64,000 bases of DNA. Source: Acidimicrobiales bacterium (GTDB taxonomy: Bacteria > Actinomycetota > Acidimicrobiia > Acidimicrobiales > AC-14). Of the stretch, positions 16,754 to 24,289 are shown one piece after another (position 1 is the stretch's first letter; every line of letters begins with the position of its first letter). The notes beneath the pieces were generated by a model, which made no database searches, was not told the origin of the DNA, and saw only the letters and a list, made by a program, of their open reading frames with translations. The stretch spans positions 1 through 64,000 of the forward strand of contig JAODBK010000004.1 in assembly GCA_025463925.1 (NCBI GenBank), read 5' to 3'. The position numbers and the translations under genes are program-made.

Positions 16754-17191
16754 GTGGGAACACGCCGGATGTCAGCCGCCCGTGAGGCATGGCAGTACGT
16801 CGCCGAGTTGTGGTTCGGCGAGGAGAACCACGACCGCTTCCACAACGCGTGCGAGGCGGCCGACGTGTCGCCGCCACAGCTCAAGGCATTGCTGTCGATG
16901 GAGAAGGGGCAGCCGCAGCCGATGCGGACGCTGGCCGAGAACTGGCGGTGCGACGCGTCGTGGGTGACGGGCATCGTTGACGGTCTCGAGGAGCGGGGCT
17001 ACGCCGAGCGCCGGGCCCATCCCACCGACCGGCGGGTGAAGGTGGTCGAGATCACCGCCCTCGGCGACAAGGCGAAGGCGAAGGCACTCGAACGTCTGCA
17101 CGAGCCGCCGGCCTCGGTGCTCGCGCTCACCGCAAGGGAGCAGGCGACCCTGCGCGACCTGCTCCGGAAGGTGCGCGACCACGCAACCTGA
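16754..17191 (+). CDS. MarR-family transcriptional regulator
   Basis: A 145-residue (GTG 16754) or 140-residue (ATG 16769) winged-helix regulator. The MarR core is clear: SPPQLKALLSME, then MRTLAENWRCDASWVTGIVDGLEERGYAERRAHPTDRR read across residues about 35-95 (here quoted in parts: recognition helix CDASWVTGIVDGLEERG, wing HPTDRRVKVVEIT). The last helix (REQATLRDLLRKV) serves dimerisation in the family. It is divergent from the DrrAB-type exporter with palindromes in the gap, so it probably represses that exporter and itself until a ligand binds. The ligand is unknown. Confidence 0.92.
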   Translation: MGTRRMSAAREAWQYVAELWFGEENHDRFHNACEAADVSPPQLKALLSMEKGQPQPMRTLAENWRCDASWVTGIVDGLEERGYAERRAHPTDRRVKVVEITALGDKAKAKALERLHEPPASVLALTAREQATLRDLLRKVRDHAT

Positions 17192-17272
17192 CGGCTACGA
17201 GCACGATGCCGGCCGTCACCAGCGCGAGCACCGATCCCACCAGCGGGCAAACGGTCACGCCCGCGACGAAGG

Positions 17273-17278
17273 TACCGT
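17273..17278 (+). promoter_or_regulatory. Likely -10 element for leaderless phosphatase-family gene
   Basis: TACCGT ends 6 nt before the GTG at 17285. It supports that start over the TTG at 17279. Confidence 0.45.
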
Positions 17279-17284
17279 TTGGCG

Positions 17285-19012
17285 GTGGGCCCGAGGCGGG
17301 TGATGGCGATCGCCATCGACGCCCTCGAGTGGCGGTTCCTCGAGGGGTGGATGGCCGAGGGGATGTTGCCGCGTCTGCGCGGGTTCATCGACGACGCCGC
17401 GTTCTGCGAGTTGAAGAACGTCGACTACTACCGGTCGGAGTACATCTGGACGCAGCTCGTCACCGGCAAGCCGATGGAGGTCACGCGCTACTTCGGGATC
17501 GAGTACTTCGACCCCGCGACCTATTCGGGCCGCGGCATCGGCCCGTACCTGGGCCGCCCCTGGTACGCCGGCACCGGCATCCCCACGATCATCTTCGATT
17601 GCCCGCAGCTCGCCATCGCCGACGACGTGGACGGCATCCAGGTCACCGCGTGGGGTGCGCACGGCGCGCACTACCCGAGGGCGTCGTCGCCGATGGGCAC
17701 CCTCACCGAGATCGATGCGCGCCATGGGCCCCACCCGGCACTGGGCAACGACTTCGACCCTGCCTGGCATCTGAAGTCGTACTGCGACATCCAGGCGGAC
17801 TGGTGCATCGCCGGCGTGCGGTCCCGTCCCGGCATCGCCCGCGACCTGATGGCACAGCGGCCCGATTGGCGCCTGTTCCTGACGTCACTGTCGGAGTTCC
17901 ACACGTTCGGTCACAACTTCTGGCACGGCGTCGACGCCAGCCATCCGCTGGCCGACCATCCCACCGCGGCGCACGCGCGTGAGCGGTTCGGGGACGTCCT
18001 GGCCGCCATCGACGAGTCGTTCGGCGAGCTCGTCGACGGCCTCGGCGACGACGTCGACGTCGTGCTCTTCGCGCTGCACGGCTTCTGCCCGGCCGACGAC
18101 ATCCCGTCCATGGTGCTGGTGCCCGAGCTGATCGCCCGACTCCAGACCGGGCGGCGCTTCCTTCGTGTGGACGGCGACGCCGAGGAGTGGCGTCGCCGCG
18201 GCTGCCCAGCGGTCGTGCCGGCCTCGTCGAAGGCGTGGGCGTCGAACACCTGGCTGCGCGACCGTTTCGCGATCAGCGGGAAGCACCGGGCCCGGAACGC
18301 GGTTCGGCGCGTGCTGCCCGAGGGTGCCATCGAGGGCCTGAAGCGCGCCGCCCGGCGAACCGGTGCGGTCGAGTCGGGCATCCCCGAGCCGATCGCTCCT
18401 GAGCTGTTCCTGTCGCGCGACGCGATCCGCGACCAGCGGTTGGCCGACGAGGCGATCGACTGGCAGCCGGCGTATTGGTACTCCGCGCTGTGGCCGTCGA
18501 TGCGCTACTTCGCCTTGCCGACGTTCACGGACGTGCACGTGCGGGTGAACCTCCGTGGCCGGGAGCGCGACGGCGTCGTCGATCCGGCCGACTACCACGC
18601 CACGTGCGACGAGGTGGCCGCGCAGCTGCGCGCCATCCGGGACCCGCGAACCGCCGAGCCCGCGGTCGCCGAGGTGTACTTCCCTCGCCGCGACGACCCG
18701 TTCGAGGTCGACGGTCCCGACGCCGACGTCCTCGCGGTGTTCGACCGGGCCACCGACGCGATCGAGCACCCGGAGGTCGGGATGCTCGGCCCGGTTCCGT
18801 TCCAGCGGCTCGCGGCCCACACCAAGAACGGCTTCGTCGCCGCCAAGGGCCCGTCGTTCCGGAAGGTGCAGGTGAATCGTCGGCCGGCCGAGGATCTGCC
18901 GGCGACGCTCATGGCGCTGCTCGACGTCGCGCCACCCGACGGCGCGACCGGGTCGTCGCTGCTCGACGCGTTCGGGGCGCCTACGTCGTCAACACCGACG
19001 ATTTCGAGTTGA
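17285..19012 (+). CDS. Alkaline-phosphatase-superfamily protein (type I phosphodiesterase/pyrophosphatase-like)
   Basis: About 575 residues. The N-terminus MAIAIDALEWRFLEGWM resembles the first metal-binding strand of the type I phosphodiesterase/nucleotide pyrophosphatase group (normally GLDGxxW). A long middle part has PTIIFDCPQLA, SLSEFHTFGHNFWHGVD and VVLFALHGFCPADDIPS; the last stands where active members have a metal-binding Asp-His, here partly degenerate. The C-terminal third (WYSALWPSMRYFALPTFTDVHVRVN in parts) resembles AP-superfamily proteins near glycan or sulfatase genes. Catalytic competence is uncertain. The GTG at 17285 is chosen for the TANNNT box 6 nt upstream. It stands alone between a MarR gene and an LLM oxidoreductase. 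Confidence 0.75.
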   Translation: MGPRRVMAIAIDALEWRFLEGWMAEGMLPRLRGFIDDAAFCELKNVDYYRSEYIWTQLVTGKPMEVTRYFGIEYFDPATYSGRGIGPYLGRPWYAGTGIPTIIFDCPQLAIADDVDGIQVTAWGAHGAHYPRASSPMGTLTEIDARHGPHPALGNDFDPAWHLKSYCDIQADWCIAGVRSRPGIARDLMAQRPDWRLFLTSLSEFHTFGHNFWHGVDASHPLADHPTAAHARERFGDVLAAIDESFGELVDGLGDDVDVVLFALHGFCPADDIPSMVLVPELIARLQTGRRFLRVDGDAEEWRRRGCPAVVPASSKAWASNTWLRDRFAISGKHRARNAVRRVLPEGAIEGLKRAARRTGAVESGIPEPIAPELFLSRDAIRDQRLADEAIDWQPAYWYSALWPSMRYFALPTFTDVHVRVNLRGRERDGVVDPADYHATCDEVAAQLRAIRDPRTAEPAVAEVYFPRRDDPFEVDGPDADVLAVFDRATDAIEHPEVGMLGPVPFQRLAAHTKNGFVAAKGPSFRKVQVNRRPAEDLPATLMALLDVAPPDGATGSSLLDAFGAPTSSTPTISS

Positions 19013-19090
19013 TCGGCGGGGCGATGCCCTCGCCATCGTCGACCCATGGGTCGGCTTGCGGAAGATCGGCGGCGCCGGACGCGTTGCAAC

Positions 19091-20095
19091 ATGGGTATGC
19101 CGGCGCTCTCCATCCTCGACCTCGCGCCCGTGGGGCAAGGATCCGACGCCGCCACCGCCCTCGCCAACTCGGTCGCGCTGGCCCGACTGGCCGAGCGCCT
19201 CGGGTACCGGCGGATCTGGGTCGCCGAGCACCACAACATGCCGGGGATCGCCAGCTCGTCGCCGCCGGTGCTCATCGCGCACCTGGCGGCGTCGACTTCG
19301 ACCATCCGCGTGGGCGCCGGCGGCGTGATGCTGCCCAATCACGCGTCACTGGTGGTCGCCGAGCAGTTCAGCATGCTCGAGGCACTGCACGCCGGCCGCA
19401 TCGACCTCGGGATCGGCCGGGCGCCCGGAACCGATCCGATCACCGCGGCCGCCCTCCGCCGGAACCCCGCGGCGTTCGCGGTCGACGACTTCCCCGAGCA
19501 GCTGCGCGACCTGTTGGCGTTCTTCGACGGGACGCATCCGCAGATCACCGCGGTCCCGGGCCGCGGGTACCGACCGGCCCTCTGGATGCTCGGCTCCAGT
19601 GACTACAGCGCGCAGGTCGCCGGGCTCCTCGGGCTGCCGTTCTCGTTCGCGCACCACTTCGCGTCGGGGAACACGGTCGCGGCCGTCGCCGCGTACCGGG
19701 CGTCGTTCCGGCCGTCGGCCGAGCTGGCCGAGTCCTACGTGATGCTCGGTGTCCCTGTCGTGTGCGCCGAGACTGCCGAGCAGGCGCGGTGGCTCGCCGG
19801 CCCCAGCGCGCTGTCGATCGTGCGCCTGCGCCAGGGCCGCCCGACACAGCTGCCGACCCCGGAGGAGGCGGCCGAACACGTATTCACGCCCGCCGAGCGG
19901 GAGATCGTCCGTGGCTGGACCGCGCCGCTCATCGCCGGCGACCCCGACACCGTTCGCCGTGGCTTGGACGAGCTGGTCGATCGGACCGCGGCCGACGAGC
20001 TGATGATCACCACGATGGTGCACGGTCACGCCGATCGGCTGCGGTCCTACGAGCTCGTCGCGGAGGCCTTCGACAGCGCGACCATTGGTTCGTGA
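19091..20095 (+). CDS. LLM-class flavin-dependent oxidoreductase
   Basis: A 334-residue luciferase-like monooxygenase. The N-terminus PALSILDLAPVGQG and the block YRRIWVAEHHNMPGIASSSP, then RVGAGGVMLPNH and GRIDLGIGRAPG, match the group with the alkanal-monooxygenase-like MsnO8/YhbW pattern. These enzymes use reduced flavin (FMNH2 or F420H2) as a co-substrate. The ATG at 19091 is chosen because the conserved sequence begins three residues later. It overlaps the next frame only if that gene starts at the upstream TTG. Which flavin is used cannot be read here. Confidence 0.92.
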   Translation: MGMPALSILDLAPVGQGSDAATALANSVALARLAERLGYRRIWVAEHHNMPGIASSSPPVLIAHLAASTSTIRVGAGGVMLPNHASLVVAEQFSMLEALHAGRIDLGIGRAPGTDPITAAALRRNPAAFAVDDFPEQLRDLLAFFDGTHPQITAVPGRGYRPALWMLGSSDYSAQVAGLLGLPFSFAHHFASGNTVAAVAAYRASFRPSAELAESYVMLGVPVVCAETAEQARWLAGPSALSIVRLRQGRPTQLPTPEEAAEHVFTPAEREIVRGWTAPLIAGDPDTVRRGLDELVDRTAADELMITTMVHGHADRLRSYELVAEAFDSATIGS

Positions 20096-20114
20096 ACCCG
20101 AGCGAGCACGAGCA

Positions 20115-20621
20115 ATGTCCGGCCTGACGGGCGCGGCGCGAGACGAGTGGACGAGCCGGCGCGAGGCGATCGCCGCCCGCCATCTCCGGCCGAGGGGTGA
20201 ACGCCCGTCGTCCTCGGCGCGTGGTGTGCACCACGTCGCGCTCTTGAGCAGCGACGTCGAGCGGACGGTCGACTTCTACCAAGGACTGCTCGAGTTCCCC
20301 CTCACCGACATGTTCGAGAACCGCGACTACACCGGCTCGACGCACTTCTTCTTCGACATCGGCAACGGCAACGCGCTGGCGTTCTTCGATCTGCCAGGGC
20401 TCGACCTCGGACCGTATGCCGAGGTGCTCGGCGGCCTGCACCATCTCGCCATCTCGGTGCCGCCGGATCGCTGGCGGCACCTGAAGGCCAAGCTGGACGA
20501 GGCCGCCGTCGAGTACGCCCACATCGACGGCTCGTCGATCTACTTCCGCGACCCCGACGGCGCCCGCCTCGAGCTCATCAGCGACCCGCTGGGTGAGATG
20601 TACGGCAACCCGGTGATCTGA
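20115..20621 (+). CDS. VOC/glyoxalase superfamily protein
   Basis: About 168 residues from the ATG at 20115. An N-terminal helix is followed by a VOC domain: RGVHHVALLSSDVERTVDFY, then TDMFENRDYTGSTHFFFDIG and GLHHLAISVPP, ending FRDPDGARLELIS. Metal ligand positions (His in HHVAL and HHLAI, Glu in LELIS) are present, so a metal-dependent activity (dioxygenase or lyase) is plausible. It follows the LLM oxidoreductase by 19 nt on the same strand, which suggests a shared transcript and perhaps an aromatic-degradation step; that is inference. Confidence 0.88.
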   Translation: MSGLTGAARDEWTSRREAIAARHLRPRGERPSSSARGVHHVALLSSDVERTVDFYQGLLEFPLTDMFENRDYTGSTHFFFDIGNGNALAFFDLPGLDLGPYAEVLGGLHHLAISVPPDRWRHLKAKLDEAAVEYAHIDGSSIYFRDPDGARLELISDPLGEMYGNPVI

Positions 20622-20650
20622 GCCGTTCGCGGCCAGGCTGCGGTGTGGTG

Positions 20651-21916
20651 TCAGTAGGCGTTCGGGTCGGCTTGCACCTCGGGCGGAACCGGATGCCGGT
20701 ACAGCGTGGCCGCGTTCTCCCAGGTGATCCTGCGCACGTCGTTGCTCGGCAGATCGCCGATCTCGTGGCGGATGACCGCCTGGGTGTTCGGCCAGGTCGA
20801 GTCGCAGTGCGGGTAGTCGCTCTCGACCAGGATGTTCTCGACGCCGATCCTGTCCCGCTGGACGAACGCGCTGGGGTCCTCCACCGCGCAGAACCAGAAG
20901 TTGCGGTGGAGCACTTCGGCCGGCGTGAGCTCGATGCCGGACCACGTGCCGTACATCTCGTGGTACCGCAGCATGTGGTCCAACCGGTCCATGAGCCCCG
21001 CGACCCAACCGATGCCGCCCTCCGACAGGCACACCTTCAGGTCTGGGAATCGCACCGGCAGCAGCGAGTAGAGCCAGTCGACGGCGGCGAACATCGCGAA
21101 CGCGAAGAACAGCACGCCGACGGTGTCGGGCGGCGCGTCGTCGGAGGTCGCAGGGGACGTTCCCGACGAGCCGATGTGGAGGTTGACCACGGTCCCGGTC
21201 TCGGCGCAGGCCCGCATGATCGGGTCCCAGTGGCCGGTGTGCAGTGACGGCAGGCCGAGCTTCTGCGGCGCTTCCGAGAACGTGATCGCCTTGAAGCCGC
21301 GCTCGGCGTTGCGGTACACCTCGGCCGCGCCGACCTCGGGGTCGAGCAGCCACGGCAACTGGCACGGGATGATGCGGCCCGGGTGCGGGCCGGCCCATGC
21401 CTCGATGTGCCAGTCGTTCCACGCGCGGAACGCCGCGAAGGCCAGCTCCTTGTCCGTGGTCGTCATCTGCAACCGCTGCCCGGCGAAGCCCGGCAGGAAC
21501 GAGGGGAAGTTGACGGACGCATAGACGCCGTTCAGGTCCATGTCGGCGATGCGAGCATCGATGTCCCACGCCCCGCGCCGCATCTCGTCGAACCGCGCCG
21601 GCTCGAAGCTGTACTCCGCCACCGGCCGGCCGACGACTGCGTTGAAGCCGACGTTGGGCAGCGCCACCGAGTCGTACACCCACGTCTCCGAGCCGTCTTC
21701 CAGCTCGACGACACGGGGCGCCCGATCGGCGAACTTCGCCGGCACCCGGCCGGCGAACGTGTCGGGCGGCTCGACGATGTGATCGTCGGCGCTGATGACG
21801 GTGTAGTGGCGCTCCCGCCGCTCAGGCTCGGGGAGGAACGTCGCCCCGCCCGTCTTCGACTTGCCGCCCGCCGTGAAGTTGGTGTTGGCGGCGAGATCGT
21901 CGATGTTGATCGACAT
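20651..21916 (-). CDS. Amidohydrolase family 2 protein (decarboxylase-like)
   Basis: A 421-residue TIM-barrel metal hydrolase of the amidohydrolase-2 group, which includes aminocarboxymuconate semialdehyde decarboxylase and 2-pyrone-dicarboxylate lactonase. The N-terminal metal motif is VISADDHIVEPP, later VNLHIGSSG and the catalytic-Asp strand NILVESDYPHCDSTWP. The ATG at 21916 overlaps the class II aldolase-like stop by one base (TGATG), so the two are one operon. Residues 5-25 form a variable lead. Similar proteins occur at 28248 and 52232. The substrate is unknown. Confidence 0.92.
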   Translation of the reverse strand: MSINIDDLAANTNFTAGGKSKTGGATFLPEPERRERHYTVISADDHIVEPPDTFAGRVPAKFADRAPRVVELEDGSETWVYDSVALPNVGFNAVVGRPVAEYSFEPARFDEMRRGAWDIDARIADMDLNGVYASVNFPSFLPGFAGQRLQMTTTDKELAFAAFRAWNDWHIEAWAGPHPGRIIPCQLPWLLDPEVGAAEVYRNAERGFKAITFSEAPQKLGLPSLHTGHWDPIMRACAETGTVVNLHIGSSGTSPATSDDAPPDTVGVLFFAFAMFAAVDWLYSLLPVRFPDLKVCLSEGGIGWVAGLMDRLDHMLRYHEMYGTWSGIELTPAEVLHRNFWFCAVEDPSAFVQRDRIGVENILVESDYPHCDSTWPNTQAVIRHEIGDLPSNDVRRITWENAATLYRHPVPPEVQADPNAY

Positions 21917-22773
21917 CAGTCCATGACCTCCGGCTGGGTTCGCAGGAGCCGGCGCACCGCGCCGGCCCAGAACACGTCGGTGCCGCGTTCGAGCAGCGAC
22001 GCCTTCATGGCACCCCGCACGTCCGGCGTGACGGTGGTTGCGGCGCGGCCGGCGACGAGCAGGTCGTACGCCAGGCGGCACTGGCGGTCGAAGCTCGCGG
22101 CCCGGTAGGTGACCTCTTCGACCGTCGGTCCGGTGACGATGACGCCGTGGTTGGCGAGCACGACCACCGATGCGTCGCCGATGCGCTGGGCCAGGTCCGC
22201 GCCGAGCTCGCGCGAGTCGATCTCACCGGCGTACTCGGCGACGAAGCCGAGATCGCCGTCGAACATCGTCCCGGTCTGGTGGAAGATGTCTGGCAAGAGG
22301 CCGAGCGCCGCAAGCACCGTCGCGTGGTACGGGTGGTTGTGGGCGACGACCCGCGCCCGCGGATCCGCCCGGTGGATCTCGGTGTGGATGTGGATCGCCG
22401 GCGTGACGTCCCAGCGCCCGGCGACGAACTCGGCGTCGGCCGTCACCACGCAGAGGTCGGACGCCTTCACCTCCTCCCACCACAGGCCCCACGGGTTCAC
22501 CAGCATGGTGCCGCGGTCGTCCCGTACCCACGTGATGTGGCCCGCGATGTTCTCGCTGAATGCGCACTCGGCCAGGATGCGGAACGCGCACGCGAGCGTC
22601 TGCTCGTCGGTGAGGTCGATACCGATGGGGGGTGTGACGCGGGGCGACCATGCGTCCAACCCACCTTGCGACGGCGTGACACCCTCGGGCACCGGAGCGG
22701 GCCGGGCGGTCGCCCCTTCAACGATGCTGCCGGACCGGCGGAGCTCCGTCATCGACCGCGAAGTGTCGCTCAC
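21916..22773 (-). CDS. Class II aldolase/adducin family protein
   Basis: A 285-residue protein of the class II aldolase/adducin fold. The zinc ligands are visible as HIHTEIH (residues about 129-135), and the domain also shows ENIAGHITWV, VVAHNHPYH and VLANHGVIVTG. Such enzymes cleave sugar phosphates or decarboxylate or isomerise hydroxy-acids. The 50 N-terminal residues before the domain are low in homology. The gene reads into the amidohydrolase gene with a one-base overlap. Upstream lies a 16-bp perfect palindrome next to a divergent FadR-type regulator, so this two-gene operon is probably controlled by that regulator. Confidence 0.9.
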   Translation of the reverse strand: MSDTSRSMTELRRSGSIVEGATARPAPVPEGVTPSQGGLDAWSPRVTPPIGIDLTDEQTLACAFRILAECAFSENIAGHITWVRDDRGTMLVNPWGLWWEEVKASDLCVVTADAEFVAGRWDVTPAIHIHTEIHRADPRARVVAHNHPYHATVLAALGLLPDIFHQTGTMFDGDLGFVAEYAGEIDSRELGADLAQRIGDASVVVLANHGVIVTGPTVEEVTYRAASFDRQCRLAYDLLVAGRAATTVTPDVRGAMKASLLERGTDVFWAGAVRRLLRTQPEVMD

Positions 22774-22798
22774 CTGTCCCCCTTGCGCGCTATGTTCT

Positions 22799-22814
22799 TA
22801 TCTTCTAGAAGATA
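22799..22814. promoter_or_regulatory. Perfect 16-bp palindrome, GntR/FadR operator candidate
   Basis: TATCTTCTAGAAGATA is fully self-complementary and AT-rich in a GC-rich setting. It lies in the 145-bp gap between the class II aldolase operon and the divergent GntR gene, 26 bp upstream of the aldolase start. Confidence 0.65.
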
Positions 22815-22918
22815 GCCACGGCGGCCGTCAGCCGGCAAGGAGTTTCCGTGTCGAGTCACGGGTTGGTCACTGTTCTCGACTCGCCCCGCACCGAGTCGCC
22901 AAGTGTCACGATGGCCCG

Positions 22919-23743
22919 GTGAGGACGACCGGCGCGGGATCCGCCGACGACCAGCGCATGCGCTTCGGTGATCGGCTTCCGTTGCGCAACCAGCGGCTCG
23001 GCGAACTCATCGCCGACCGGTTGCGGACGTTGATCCTTGCCGGCGATCTCGCCGACGGCGACCTCCTGCCGAAGGAGGAGGACCTCCGCGCGCAGTTCCC
23101 CGTGAGCAAGCCCTCGTTGCGCGAGGCGATGCGGATCCTGGAGACGGAAGGGCTCATCACCGTCCGGCGGGGCAACATGGGTGGCGCCGTGGTGCACCGG
23201 CCGACCGCGGCCCACGTCGCGTACACCCTGGGATTGGTGCTCACCGCGAAGCGCGTGCCCGTCGGCGACGTCGCCAAGGCGCTGCAGCTGGTCGAACCGG
23301 TGTGCGCGGTGCTGTGCGCCGAGCGTCGTGACCGACGCCGCACCGTGCTGCCGGCGCTCCGGCGCTTGCAACGCGAGGCGCTCCGTGAGGTCGACGATCT
23401 CTATCGCGTCACGAACCTGTCCCGCGCCTTCCACGAGGCGCTGGTGGAGCACTGCAAGAACGACACGTTGAAGGTGATGGTCGGCGCGCTCGAAGCGCTC
23501 TGGTCGACGCACGAGGCCACGTGGGCCGCCCGGTCGCACGGCCTCGCCGTCCCGGTCGACGAGCGCCGGGCGGTGCTGGCCGAGCACCAGGAGGTCATCG
23601 ACCTCATCGACGCCGGCGACGCCGACGCTGTCCGCCTCGCGGTCGTCGAGCACTTGGAACGCGCCCAGCAGTACCCGGGTACGGACAATTCGCAACCGAC
23701 GGTTGATCTCGACACGTTTCGCCACCGTCTGCAAGCGCCGTGA
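22919..23743 (+). CDS. GntR/FadR-family regulator (FCD domain)
   Basis: About 274 residues from a GTG at 22919. The winged helix shows RLGELIADRLRTLILAG, then LPKEEDLRAQFPVSKPSLRE (recognition helix) and ILETEGLITVRRGNMGG, in residues about 20-90. The C-terminal helical part (AKALQLVEPVCAVLCAERR, LSRAFHEALVEHCKN, LAEHQEVIDLIDAGD) is an FCD ligand-binding domain, which senses small carboxylic acids, often with a metal. The divergent class II aldolase and amidohydrolase genes are the likely targets, through the palindrome at 22799. Confidence 0.92.
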   Translation: MRTTGAGSADDQRMRFGDRLPLRNQRLGELIADRLRTLILAGDLADGDLLPKEEDLRAQFPVSKPSLREAMRILETEGLITVRRGNMGGAVVHRPTAAHVAYTLGLVLTAKRVPVGDVAKALQLVEPVCAVLCAERRDRRRTVLPALRRLQREALREVDDLYRVTNLSRAFHEALVEHCKNDTLKVMVGALEALWSTHEATWAARSHGLAVPVDERRAVLAEHQEVIDLIDAGDADAVRLAVVEHLERAQQYPGTDNSQPTVDLDTFRHRLQAP

Positions 23744-23827
23744 CCGGTCCGGCGGCAACGACCAGCCCGTTCGGGCCACGCGATCCGGTCACGACCTAGC
23801 CCGATCCGACCATTTCCGCGATGGCCC

Positions 23828-24043
23828 GTGTCGGACGGCCCGGGTGATCCGATTGCAGATGCGATGACAACGATCACGACCCCGACCGACCGCTGGGAGG
23901 GTCACGGGAGCCTGCTGGAGCTCGTTCGGCACCGCCTCGACGAGCTCGTCGACCTCCGCTGCTTCATGGTGTTGAGCGAGACCGAGCAGGCCGAGTACGA
24001 GGGCCTCGTCGAACTCGAGGAGCGGCTGCTCCGGCGAATGTGA
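23828..24043 (+). CDS. Small hypothetical acidic protein
   Basis: 71 residues from a GTG at 23828, or 59 from an ATG at 23864. The C-terminal half is a predicted helix pair rich in Leu, Glu and Arg (LLELVRHRLDELVDLRCF, then TEQAEYEGLVELEERLL), which looks like a real folded helical hairpin rather than random translation. No known family is recognised. It ends 4 nt before the CCA end of the convergent tRNA-Lys gene. Confidence 0.5.
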   Translation: MSDGPGDPIADAMTTITTPTDRWEGHGSLLELVRHRLDELVDLRCFMVLSETEQAEYEGLVELEERLLRRM

Positions 24044-24046
24044 GGT

Positions 24047-24121
24047 TGGTGCGCCCCCAGGGATTCGAACCCTGAACCTGCGGATTAAGAGTCCGTTGCT
24101 CTGCCATTGAGCTAGAGGCGC
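24047..24121 (-). tRNA. tRNA-Lys (anticodon CTT)
   Basis: The minus strand folds as a cloverleaf: acceptor GCGCCTC with GGGGCGC, D-arm GCTCAATGGCAGAGC, anticodon loop CTCTTAA (CTT, decoding AAG), T-arm with GGTTCGAATCC, discriminator A. CCA (TGG at 24047-24049) is encoded. Confidence 0.95.
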
Positions 24122-24135
24122 GAGGCGCCACCATA

Positions 24136-24161
24136 CCCGCCGGGTCGAACGGCCCGGCGGG
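24136..24161. terminator. GC hairpin between the two tRNA genes
   Basis: CCCGCCGGG and CCCGGCGGG form a perfect 9-bp stem with an 8-nt loop between tRNA-His and tRNA-Lys. No T-run follows, so it may aid termination or tRNA processing rather than act as a classic terminator. Confidence 0.5.
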
Positions 24162-24172
24162 ACTCCGCATGG

Positions 24173-24247
24173 GGTGACCGAGGGGATTCGAACCCCCGAC
24201 TTCCAGGACCACAACCTGGCGCTCTAACCAACTGAGCTACGGCCACC
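24173..24247 (-). tRNA. tRNA-His (anticodon GTG)
   Basis: On the minus strand: acceptor GTGGCCG with CGGTCAC, D-arm GCTCAGTTGGTTAGAGC, anticodon loop TTGTGGT (GTG), T-arm with GGTTCGAATCC. An extra 5' G (24247) faces discriminator C (24173), the identity element of tRNA-His. CCA is not encoded. Confidence 0.95.
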
Positions 24248-24289
24248 AAGGGGCGTCCAGCATGGCACAGCGACCGAGGGCCGCCGCCG

